In this document: positions 20,237 to 28,811 of the stretch, one piece after another
Layout of the letters: the number at the start of each line of letters is the position of its first letter
How positions within the stretch are numbered: the first letter of the stretch is position 1
Source of the DNA: Leishmania martiniquensis
Lineage: Eukaryota; Euglenozoa; Kinetoplastea; Trypanosomatida; Trypanosomatidae
Reading direction: 5' to 3'
Assembly (NCBI RefSeq): GCF_017916325.1
Contig: NC_090156.1
Location: 561,501 to 625,500, forward strand
Length of the DNA: 64,000 bases
Translations under genes and position numbers: made by a program
The notes under the pieces: generated by a model
What the model was told of the DNA's origin: nothing
Databases searched by the model: none
The model's input: the letters and a program-made list of their open reading frames with translations, nothing else

Positions 20237-20872
20237 TTGGTTGCCAAAAATGGAGGTTAAAGGGCGAGGGGGCTGAGGCTCTTAGTCACCGTCTGAACTT
20301 CGACAGGTTTGCGTATGCGCCGACGAGCAAGTTATCGGCGACTGTTCAGGGAAGGTGCCTTCCCCTTTTTTCCTTGGAAGTACTCCGCTAGAAGAAGAGT
20401 TGCCGCCGCCGCCGCAGCAGCAGCACACAGCGGTGGATGAGAGGGTGAGGAAAAGGGAGAGGAGCAGCGGAGGATAGCGAGACACAGTGTCATCCTCTGC
20501 GTGCGCGCGCGTCCATGTGTGTGTGTGTGTATGAAGAGGGGGAGGCACTACGGTGGCAATGCGTGTGCAACCAGCTCACAGGTGGGCCTCTGACGCCACA
20601 GTAAACAACATCGGTGAGCTCCACAGAGAGCGAAGGGCGCCGGTGCATCCCACACGTGACGGCTGAGCCCATATTGGTGTGCGGATGCTCCCCTCCTCCC
20701 TTCACCTCTTTCGCGTGGCGGGACAGGATGACTACAGCGGAGGTAACTGGGGAGGACAAGAGAGCGAGCAACGAGAAGAGCCAGACAGCGACCTCACAGT
20801 TGCTTATGCGCGCCTCTGTAGCTGGACTTGGGCAGCCTCTTCTACCCAACCACCTCGCCACCACGTGAGCTT
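20237..20872. other. intergenic with SL acceptor region of PRMT5
   Basis: No gene seen. On the minus strand a CT-rich tract (about 20440-20480) is followed by GCC and CTG repeats (about 20400-20430) and AG at 20389-20388, a plausible SL acceptor giving a PRMT5 5' UTR of about 150 nt. The remainder is the 3' flank of the proline-rich-protein gene, with a GT run at 20516-20531. Confidence 0.5.
20388..20389 (-). promoter_or_regulatory. predicted SL trans-splice acceptor AG for PRMT5
   Basis: It is the first AG after the pyrimidine tract at about 20440-20480 on the minus strand, within CTTCTTCTAG. The tract and the AG are separated by CTG/CGG repeats, so an acceptor nearer the start codon (for example near 20285) remains possible. 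Confidence 0.35.
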
Positions 20873-22999
20873 CTACGATGCCGACATCAACAGCTGCTTG
20901 CGATTCTGTATCAGGCGCAAGAAGCGGCGACGTGTGAGGTGATCGCTCTTCACCGTCGACACTGCCGCTCCTGTTGACGGCGCACCAGACGGTGCGGCTG
21001 TCGTTGTCGCACCGATGCCTCCATGCCGCTTCAGCTCCTCCAGCCGCTGCCACTGCGACTCCAGGAGCTGCAGCTCGTGCCTCAGAGAGGCGGCGGACGT
21101 TTCCGATGACGACAACGATAGCGGCGGCGACGGCTCGACGGACAGATGGCACGCGGTCGGCATGGCCGAGGACGCAGCCCGCCTGGCATGTGGCGCCGGC
21201 GCCGTTGATGGTGGTCGCGCCTTTAGCGAAACAGCCTGCGGTGGCGGGCGCCGAGGCCCCGTCTCCTGTGGACTTCTGGCCGCTCTCGTCGTTGCCGCCG
21301 CTGAGATGAGCGGATGCCGCTTTCCCTCAATCGCCTCACCTCTGGCGGCGTCGGCCCTACGCTTCGACAGCGCTTCTGATAGCGTGATGAACTCCTCGTA
21401 CCGCTTCCGCAGTTGATGGTAAAGGCTCTCCATCTTATTCAGGTACTCCTCCGCGGTGCTCACGGCGGCCTGCATGCGAGCGGTGGAGCTGCCGCTACCT
21501 CTCTCATGCATGGACTCCTGCTCATGCACGTGAGGCGGGAGCGGATGAATGCGGCGCGCGGCGCTCGTCCGCCGAGGCGGGACAGGTACTCTCATTCGAC
21601 TCGCCGCACGCTGTGTGCCACTGCTCTCACTGCTGTTCGACGCATACACGCGACGCTCCACCCGCTGCGGTGGTGCAGAGTACGATACTGTTGAAGCGCC
21701 CGCGGTGGTAGCAGCGGTGTTCGACGCTGCAGAGAACGGCCCTGTCGCTGTTCGTGCTACTCTAACGGTGTCCCCAGTACGGGTCGCAGCGAAGGGAGAG
21801 ACTGAGGAGGCGACGGAACGTCGATTATCCGCTTGAGAGCCACAAACACCACGCCGTGATGCGACTGCGACTGGTGTCACTACAGAACCTGCGGGAACGG
21901 CCACACGGCGTCGAGACGAGGCTGCTGCCTCTGCATGAAGATGCGCAGTCACGCGGCGCGCCACGTTTGACGGCAGATGGTGTGAGGGTCCTGTGGCCGA
22001 TCTCGCCGATGCATGCGATGCGGATGAAGAATCGCTGCTGCTTCTAGTACGGCCCGCAGAGGAGCATGACATAGATGCAGAAAGTGGGGGCGGTGGGGGT
22101 GCGTAAAACCACCACGGCGGCGGTGGCGGCGGGTATAGAAGCGGCGGCGGTACTGCCCACCCGTACGGCGGTGTGACCGCGTCTCCTGCGGCAGCCTCCA
22201 CCGCTGAAGGGGACGCTATCGGTAGTGATGGCCGCGGCAGGACGTGCGGCGGCATGGGAAAGGTCGAGGGAAGAGGCACATCACTCGGTGTGGGCCACCC
22301 TACATCTGAAACGGCTCTGTGGTGCACTGGTGCACGCCGAGGCACCTCTTCTGGGTAGCAGAAGGGAGCTCTCAGCGCTGCTGCAGTCGGGTCGTAGTAG
22401 TGGGCGTAGTAGCGATTCATGTTGCTGCTGTCCGGTAGCGGCGTGCCGTAGATCGGTGGTGGCGGTATCCACGGAAGGTTGGGAAAGTAATACTCTGAAC
22501 TCGAGTGGGGCAGCTGTGCGGCAGTGCTCGACCGTGGCGCGGCGGGGTGCGAGTGGCTCTCCCGGCTGCTGCCTGACCCGGCGCGTGTGCCTCCTTTGCA
22601 CGCTTCAGAGGAACACGTTGTGATGCTACCGGGGAGCGACGACGGTACCCTCGCCGGAGGGTTCTCTGTGCAGTGGTGAGCGACCGCTTCCGCGCCATTC
22701 TCATCATCGCTGTAGGACAACGACGCGGTAAGGGGGACAGGGATGGCACCCGCTACGGCGGCCGACGGAAGAGAATCACTGCGAAAGCTCCGCTGGGAGA
22801 AGGCAGACGCCCTCGAGGAGGTGGACGCCGGCTGCTGGACGGACGGCTCCAAGGCACTTTTGGCATTGCCCCGGTCATCCTCATGCCCGCGAGCGATAGA
22901 GGACACAGTCGGGATCGGCTCAGCCGCAGTGGAAGCGGCCTGCAGTGAGGAGCTCGCACTCTCCGAGCGTGACTGAGAGAACCGAATGGCGGCGTGCAT
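20873..22999 (-). CDS. hypothetical proline-rich coiled-coil protein
   Basis: 708 residues from ATG at 22999 (a GTG two codons upstream is not needed). No family recognised. The first 220 residues are Ser/Ala/Pro low-complexity. The region about 185-325 has long Pro/Tyr stretches (FPNLPWIPPPPIYG, YPPPPPPWWFYAPPPPP) that could bind SH3/WW/EVH1-type partners. A helical segment near 515-565 (EEYLNKMESLYHQLRKRYEE) and one near 650-675 (LRHELQLLESQWQRLEELKR) look like short coiled coils, so a scaffold role is possible but unproven. The start is supported by an AG that immediately precedes the ATG at the end of a long pyrimidine tract. It lies between PRMT5 and the TPR-like gene with no visible functional link. 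Confidence 0.75.
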   Translation of the reverse strand: MHAAIRFSQSRSESASSSLQAASTAAEPIPTVSSIARGHEDDRGNAKSALEPSVQQPASTSSRASAFSQRSFRSDSLPSAAVAGAIPVPLTASLSYSDDENGAEAVAHHCTENPPARVPSSLPGSITTCSSEACKGGTRAGSGSSRESHSHPAAPRSSTAAQLPHSSSEYYFPNLPWIPPPPIYGTPLPDSSNMNRYYAHYYDPTAAALRAPFCYPEEVPRRAPVHHRAVSDVGWPTPSDVPLPSTFPMPPHVLPRPSLPIASPSAVEAAAGDAVTPPYGWAVPPPLLYPPPPPPWWFYAPPPPPLSASMSCSSAGRTRSSSDSSSASHASARSATGPSHHLPSNVARRVTAHLHAEAAASSRRRVAVPAGSVVTPVAVASRRGVCGSQADNRRSVASSVSPFAATRTGDTVRVARTATGPFSAASNTAATTAGASTVSYSAPPQRVERRVYASNSSESSGTQRAASRMRVPVPPRRTSAARRIHPLPPHVHEQESMHERGSGSSTARMQAAVSTAEEYLNKMESLYHQLRKRYEEFITLSEALSKRRADAARGEAIEGKRHPLISAAATTRAARSPQETGPRRPPPQAVSLKARPPSTAPAPHARRAASSAMPTACHLSVEPSPPLSLSSSETSAASLRHELQLLESQWQRLEELKRHGGIGATTTAAPSGAPSTGAAVSTVKSDHLTRRRFLRLIQNRKQLLMSAS

Positions 23000-23001
23000 C
23001 T
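23000..23001 (-). promoter_or_regulatory. predicted SL acceptor AG directly abutting the start codon
   Basis: On the minus strand a pyrimidine tract of about 40 bases (roughly 23020-23062) leads to CCGTGCAG with the ATG at 22999-22997 immediately after. No AG occurs between the tract and this one, so the mature 5' UTR would be just the spliced leader. Confidence 0.55.
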
Positions 23002-24011
23002 GCACGGGGTCACCGTCGAAGGCGGGGGGAGAAGAGGGAATGGGGAGGGAGAAGGGGGTCGAACAGCAACAGCAAACTCAACTACATGTGCGAATCGTTC
23101 AGTATGTGCGCCACTCCCACTGTCTAGGTGTGCTTGTGTCGCACTTACCTCTCTTTCTCTCTCGCTAGGTACGTGTCGAGGTATGGGCCGATGTCGCCCC
23201 TTCCCTCCCACCGTAGCGGCACGACTGGCTCAACAAGGCACGAGCGGTGTAGGGCGCCGCAAAGGAGGTGGGGTAGACGAGGGAAGGAGCTCAGCAGTGG
23301 GGAGTGGTGGAGGGCAAGAGAAGTCAAGAGCGCACCAACGCTGCATTCCGCTGTCCGCACTCTCAGTCGCTCTGGTGAAGAAGCAGTGGCCGAAGGCTCA
23401 GGCACGCAGACGATGTATCGAGTCCGGCTTCCGCATCGTCTACCGCGAAGAGATCACCGCGACCTACGGCCATGGAGTCGAGCGCCACAGCGCCTCCTCC
23501 TCTCTCGGTACGTTAGATGTTTGCGTCGTCTGACTTCACAGTCGGGTGAATTACCTTCATGGCCTTAGCCGAACACACATCCAACAACGAAAACGCCGGT
23601 GTACGAGCGCTGGATTGACCACGGCGGCCCCAAAGCGTACTGACTCTACCCATACACTCATACACGACGGAGTCCGCCATCATGAAGTCAGCGGAGGTAG
23701 AGGAGGCCGGGGAAGGGAAGAGAAGAGTAGCCCTAATGCACGTCAGATGGACCGTGCAGTGCGAAGTACAGGAAGCGGAAAAGGGTCGGTGCACCCCCAC
23801 CTCCACAGCTCCTTCGCTTTCCTCCCCCGCTCCTCCATCGTTACACCACTGAGGACAACCGTCCGCGTAGGGGGAAGGCAGCGCGCAGAGAGCGGTACTG
23901 CCGACACTCCCACAAGGTACGGTGGAGAAGCACGCCACAGCGGGGCCGCTGAAAGATGAAAGACCGTCTCTGTCGCAGATTTTCGGGCGCGCACACCTCT
24001 CTCGTCGTCTT
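23002..24011. other. intergenic, no gene seen
   Basis: 1.0 kb holding the acceptor tract of the preceding gene and the presumed 3' UTR of the TPR-like gene. Open frames of up to 179 codons on either strand show no recognisable domain and mutually overlap. Confidence 0.45.
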
Positions 24012-25040
24012 TTAGGCCTTCTCCGCATCCGGCCGACTTTCGATATTGTGACGAGCGCACAGCCCCGTTAGCATCGACTCGCCTTCTGCTACACCACCCG
24101 CGTCGTCGTGGCGCCTGCACCAGCTGATGTACTTGCGGCACGTGGTTACTGCTTGCGGCACGTCACCGAGGCCCTCGAACGACTTCAGGATCTCCTTGAG
24201 CGTCATCTTCACCAGCTCAAAGTCGTTCTCGTCGATGTGCAGGTTCAAAGCCACGATCAATGTGTCCAGCCCTTTCGCGTACAACTCCTTCGCCTCCGAC
24301 GTCTCGCCTTTCTTGGCGAGGGCGGTGGCCTGCACCGTCATGCTTAGGCCGAGACCGGTGAGAACAGAGCGGCGCAGGTTCGCCGCCGCCACCGCCTGCA
24401 GCGGCATGGCGGACTTGGCGTCCACGTCGACCCAGCGCAGTACCTTCTGTAGCAGCTCCTGTGCCTCGACCGCCGCACCGTCTTCGCCCTGCTTACACAG
24501 AATGAAGCCCATGAAGACCTCAATCTCCGCGATCTGCGCTCTGTCCTGAAGCTCTGGCTTGCAGTCGCGCAGGAGCGACTCCCGCGCCTGCTCGGCACAC
24601 CGCAGTGCCTCGTCGTACTGCCCCTTTTGGTAGTGTGCCTGGGAGGCCTCCATACAGAGTAGGCTCTCGCACTGAATCGGAGCACTTGCGGCGCCCATTT
24701 CCGTCAGCATCTGTAGGCCGGCCTGGACGTGCTCAAGCACCTTCGTGTGGTCACCGGCTGCGCGAGCCGTCCCTATCGCCTCAGACAGCGCGTTCCACTT
24801 GTCCATGCTGGCTAGGTCTTGCTTTACCACCTCTTCGTTGAGGGTGAACTCCTCCACATTCACGGCGGACACCGATGCTGGGCGATCAGAAGAGCTCGCG
24901 TGCACTGTGGCGCTGCTGCTGTATCGGCCAAGACAAAAGAGGGGGGCGTGTACCGTAGCAGGATCGGCCGCCGCGCAACGCAGCGACGACACACACAGCG
25001 CGCGCCGCAGTGCCGGTGTAGAAAGGCGCTTCGCCCACAT
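24012..25040 (-). CDS. TPR-like helical repeat protein, probably mitochondrial
   Basis: 342 residues from ATG at 25040; codons upstream of it are 5' UTR after a likely SL acceptor AG near 25055. The first 35 residues (MWAKRLSTPALRRALCVSSL...) are basic, hydroxylated and free of acidic residues, a good mitochondrial presequence. The mature part is a run of helix pairs with TPR character, clearest at YQKGQYDEALRCAEQARESL (about 136-155) and in the pairs near 170-195, 215-245 and 255-285 (KKGETSEAKELYAKGLDTL). Such repeats form protein-binding superhelices, often in assembly or translation factors. I cannot name an ortholog. Mitochondrial location is predicted and the binding partner unknown. 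Confidence 0.82.
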   Translation of the reverse strand: MWAKRLSTPALRRALCVSSLRCAAADPATVHAPLFCLGRYSSSATVHASSSDRPASVSAVNVEEFTLNEEVVKQDLASMDKWNALSEAIGTARAAGDHTKVLEHVQAGLQMLTEMGAASAPIQCESLLCMEASQAHYQKGQYDEALRCAEQARESLLRDCKPELQDRAQIAEIEVFMGFILCKQGEDGAAVEAQELLQKVLRWVDVDAKSAMPLQAVAAANLRRSVLTGLGLSMTVQATALAKKGETSEAKELYAKGLDTLIVALNLHIDENDFELVKMTLKEILKSFEGLGDVPQAVTTCRKYISWCRRHDDAGGVAEGESMLTGLCARHNIESRPDAEKA

Positions 25041-26198
25041 GTCACGTGGCAGTGCTTGCGGGTGTGTGTAAGTGAAAAATCTGATGGGCGAGTGCACACA
25101 ATGATGACCACACTCTCTGTATCTCTCCCCGAACGTCTTACGAGATACGGCAGCGTTGACGTTCCAGCGCGTATGCGCTCATGTTTGTGTGTGCGTGGGG
25201 GGGGAGGAAGGGGGAAGGAGCTCATATCAAACCGAGAGGTGAAAGCGATTGAAGAGAGCGCCCGAGAGGGCGATGGCGGCAACACAGCCTCCACAGTCGC
25301 AACGGTAGCGGCAGCAGCGGGCATCCGGCACTCGTGCAAAATAGCCGCACCAATAGGGAAAGACAGCGCCGGGCGCGTAGAGTGGTGCGTAAAGGCGATA
25401 GAAGGGTGTATGCGCCATTCCACTGACTGCCCTTCGCCCGGCAGACACACACGCGCACGCATCAGATCAAAGGCAGCTTAGTTGTCCTTACATCTCTTGC
25501 CACTTTTCTTTTGGCTCTTCTGCGTCGCCTCAGGCGTGGGATGCTGGGGAAGCGATGAGGGAGAGAGAAGAGGACGGGGAGCGACGCAGCGTCTCATGAC
25601 GTACAAGCATACAACAGACGGAAGGAGAAACGAATCTCTACAGCGACCGATTATATGTGCATAAAAGAGGGGGAGGAAGAGAGAGGCGGGGGGCCGATAC
25701 AGTAGCGGAAACGAAAAAAGTATTGCCCATACGCCAACCGAAAAAGGCGCGACGACACACAGTCACACACACACACACACACACAGATGCTTTCCTCAGG
25801 CCAACACCTCCATTTTCCACTCCCTCTGTTTTCAAGGCGCCGTGGCAGGTCGAGGGGGGAGGCGGGGGGAGTGGAAGACGTGAGGAGGCGGACCGTGGCG
25901 CTGTGGTGAACGGTACACGAAATCGATGAAGAATGCGGGGAGAAGATGCGAGAAAAGGAAACGTGTGCGTTGAAGCAGTAGCAGCACTCGCGTGAGCAGC
26001 GGCCGGGCAAACACGGGAGAGACGCAGAGGGAGGGAGGAAAGCAAAGCGCATCTCTGGCGAGGCGAGGGTAACGGCCCGCACGAGAAGGAAAGGGCGCAG
26101 CATGACGAGAGCGTAAATGGAGTCAACGGCACAATCACAGGCCGTGCAAGAGAAAGTGAAAGGGGGCCACCACTCGCGTCGGCCCCGATTTCGTCTCC
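25041..26198. other. intergenic, no gene seen
   Basis: 1.2 kb. The SL acceptor for the TPR-like gene is probably the AG near 25055-25056 on the minus strand. A CA run is at 25764-25785. Frames on the minus strand at about 25640-26220 are Ser/Pro/Phe/Cys-rich translations of a pyrimidine tract and are not called. Confidence 0.45.
25764..25785. repeat. CA dinucleotide repeat
   Basis: Uninterrupted CA run of about 22 bases downstream of the CEP95-like gene, within its presumed 3' UTR. Confidence 0.9.
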
Positions 26199-28811
26199 CT
26201 AGACAAGAAAATGCTGCTGCCACGCGCTCAGCTCCTCTGCATAGCGCAGCAGCTCATTCTTGGTGCGACGGTCCGCTTCTCGCTTGAGTGACTCGCACAC
26301 AGCGTGGCTATGCTGTAGCGCTGTCGCGTAGTAGTCTGCAAGCCGCGCCGTGTGCCTCGACATGACTCTCGCTGGCACTTGTGCCTCGTTGGCCGCCGCC
26401 TCCATGAGAGTTGCGTAGGCGGCACGGTAGCGCGCGTTCTCGTCCCGCACGCGGCGCATAAGGTCCATCTTTTCCTCCCTTGCTGTGCGGATGGACTGCT
26501 TCAACGAGCCACGCATCGCCGATATCTGCGTGTCGTACTCGTGGCGCATACGCTGGCGCAGTAGCTGCTGCATGTCACCCAAGTAGCGAGCCGAGCGCAG
26601 CCGCTCGATCTTCCGATCTCTCTGTGCAGCGTCGATGCGGTGCTGGGAGCGATGCGCGAGAAAGTAGCGCTCCTGTTGTGTCAGCGGAGGCTCCGCGGCA
26701 AACCGATGCGCAGGCGTATTTGGCGGGTGGCGCTGCCGTTGCGTCGGCGGCTGTGAGCGCAACGGCTGCTGCGATGGCAGTGGTGCGTCCTGATGCAAAA
26801 TGACGTCGCTATCGGCCTTGGGAGTGCCCTGTTCATCTCCTACGGGAGCAAGGTCGCTGCCGTATCTATCGAGAGCGGACGATGCTGGCTGGGCCTCGGG
26901 GTGGCGGCGATGGCGGCTCTCGTGAAGCTCCCTCTCCGCGGGGCCGCACCTTCCAATGGCAGGGGAGGGGGAGGATTCCACGAAGGGCTTTCGGTGCCGC
27001 CGCTCCTGCGCGTCAAGCGCTTCCTCGAGCCGTCGGAACCGACGAACAATGTCATCAGCGTCGAGCTGTGCGCGGTGGTGGCGCTGATGACGGCCAGCAG
27101 GTGAGCGTCTCTCTGCTGGCGATGAACTGGCGCGTCGCTCCCTGGTTCTGTACTTTGGAGAGCCAGAGGACGTGAGCGACGCCCCTGCCTCCCGCCCCAG
27201 TGCATCAGAGCGCGTGTGACGGCGCTGTGAATGCACGCCGTGGAGGGACACATGGCCAGGGTCTACGGCTGACATCACCTCCGTCTCCTCCGCTGGAGCA
27301 CCCGCCGGCGGGTACACAAGGTTGCGGTACCACTCCTCCAGTAAGTTGTCTGTGGGCACGGCAGACGAGTCGAGGTAGTGACTGACAGAGGACGGCGACA
27401 CCCCCTCTCCAAGGTCGCCACCGCCGGCGATCATGTACGGGCTGCTGCCGCCACTAGCGACGCCACCGTTCAGTGGTGGTGCGGGTGCCACATAGAAGTT
27501 GTCCACCTGCTGAGGGTAGTGATAGCTACCACTGCCCGCACCAGCGGAGCCTGCCTGCTGCGGTGCGAAGGGTGGTAGTACCTCCGCCACGGTGTAGCCT
27601 ACCGGCGCATAGGCCCTAGTGGGGGCCACGGCTGCCCCAAAGTCCTCTGCGTGAGCTGGATGTGCGAAGGAGTGCGGTCCGACTGATACGCCTTGCTGGC
27701 CCGGCATCGCGGACAGTGAGGCAGCCATCGCCGCCTGTTGGCGCTGCTGCTGAAGCTCCTGCTGCTGGCGCATGTCCTCTGCCACCTGCACAAACACCAT
27801 AATCAGCCGGCTGATGTGGTCCTCATTCAGCTTCACCACCTCTTCCGCCTCGATGTCTTCGAGCGAGTAGGGGTGCTGGCGGAGGTGCTCGAGCACCAGC
27901 ATCACATTGTGTCGCCGCTTCTCCGCCGTATTCGGCGATCTATCGATTCCTGCTATAGTGCAGTCAAAGAGACGCTGGTACAGAAGCACAAAGAAGCTGG
28001 AGGTGCACTGACGAATGCTCGTGACGCGTGTGTTGCCAATGGAGCAGAACGTCAGAAGGGCGTTGGCCAGCCCGAGGATCTGCTGCCGCTGAGCCTCCTT
28101 CGCCGCCTCCTCGGTCGCTGGTGTCGTCGCCATCGTCGGCACAGGCGGCAGAAGTGGAGATGGCATCGGCGGCCCCGGAGAGGCAGACGTGGTGGCGCCG
28201 GCAGCAGGGGGCGGCGTACCAGTGCCAGGTGCGAAGACGAGGCCCGCGATGGAAGCAGACTGCGCCGCGGCTGCAGCTGCAGCGTGGATGCTAGCCGAGG
28301 GAATGAGCCCCGCTGCAGAGAGTCGCGCGCCGCTTCCACTGGCCCCTACGGCAGGTCGGCGCACAGGCACGGCCGCGCCGCCAGGTGCGCCAGCAGCGGA
28401 GGCGGTCTCAGACCGTGACGGGTGATCGGCTACTTCATTTCGCTCGCTACCCGAGGTCGAAAGCGGTGAGGGAGTCGGCGGTGAGGACGAGGACGACGAC
28501 TGCTGTATCGGTGGCGGTGCCTTGCTCATGATAGCCGTAGGCATTCCAGTAGTGAAGGCAGTCTGCTGTGGTTGGTGCTGCGGCGACTGCGTAATGTACA
28601 GGGGCATCGCCGCGCTTCGCGACGCCGCCCCCTCAGCGCCGTCCCGCGCTGAGGAAGAGGACTGTGCAGTGGGGTGCGTGGACGCGGTTGCGTTCTTCGG
28701 GTCAGAGATGCGGTGCATGGCCGGTACATTTGCCGCCAGCGGGTATGCAGGCACTTCACTGTGCCGGTCGCCGCTGCCACCTGCGCTGCTGTTGTCCTTC
28801 CGAATTGACAT
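26199..28811 (-). CDS. coiled-coil protein with CEP95-like NN-CH domain
   Basis: 870 residues from ATG at 28811 (the frame extends 3 codons to a GTG only). Residues 1-245 are Ser/Ala/Pro/Thr low-complexity. A folded segment at about 248-350 (ALLTFCSIGNTRVTSIRQC, RLFDCTIAGIDRSP, HNVMLVLEHL, DHISRLIMVFVQVAEDM) matches the layout of the NN-CH calponin-homology-like domain at the N-terminus of CEP95: a helix with leucines, an LFxxxxxGIxRSP turn, HNVxxVxxxL, then a last helix. The middle is disordered with Gln-rich and Arg/His-rich parts. About 735-870 is a long charged helical region (YLGDMQQLLRQRMRHEYD), probably coiled coil. The domain is known from centrosome, basal-body and kinetochore proteins, so a cytoskeletal, basal-body role is inferred. 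The domain call is by eye and needs profile confirmation. Confidence 0.75.
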   Translation of the reverse strand: MSIRKDNSSAGGSGDRHSEVPAYPLAANVPAMHRISDPKNATASTHPTAQSSSSARDGAEGAASRSAAMPLYITQSPQHQPQQTAFTTGMPTAIMSKAPPPIQQSSSSSSPPTPSPLSTSGSERNEVADHPSRSETASAAGAPGGAAVPVRRPAVGASGSGARLSAAGLIPSASIHAAAAAAAQSASIAGLVFAPGTGTPPPAAGATTSASPGPPMPSPLLPPVPTMATTPATEEAAKEAQRQQILGLANALLTFCSIGNTRVTSIRQCTSSFFVLLYQRLFDCTIAGIDRSPNTAEKRRHNVMLVLEHLRQHPYSLEDIEAEEVVKLNEDHISRLIMVFVQVAEDMRQQQELQQQRQQAAMAASLSAMPGQQGVSVGPHSFAHPAHAEDFGAAVAPTRAYAPVGYTVAEVLPPFAPQQAGSAGAGSGSYHYPQQVDNFYVAPAPPLNGGVASGGSSPYMIAGGGDLGEGVSPSSVSHYLDSSAVPTDNLLEEWYRNLVYPPAGAPAEETEVMSAVDPGHVSLHGVHSQRRHTRSDALGREAGASLTSSGSPKYRTRERRASSSPAERRSPAGRHQRHHRAQLDADDIVRRFRRLEEALDAQERRHRKPFVESSPSPAIGRCGPAERELHESRHRRHPEAQPASSALDRYGSDLAPVGDEQGTPKADSDVILHQDAPLPSQQPLRSQPPTQRQRHPPNTPAHRFAAEPPLTQQERYFLAHRSQHRIDAAQRDRKIERLRSARYLGDMQQLLRQRMRHEYDTQISAMRGSLKQSIRTAREEKMDLMRRVRDENARYRAAYATLMEAAANEAQVPARVMSRHTARLADYYATALQHSHAVCESLKREADRRTKNELLRYAEELSAWQQHFLV

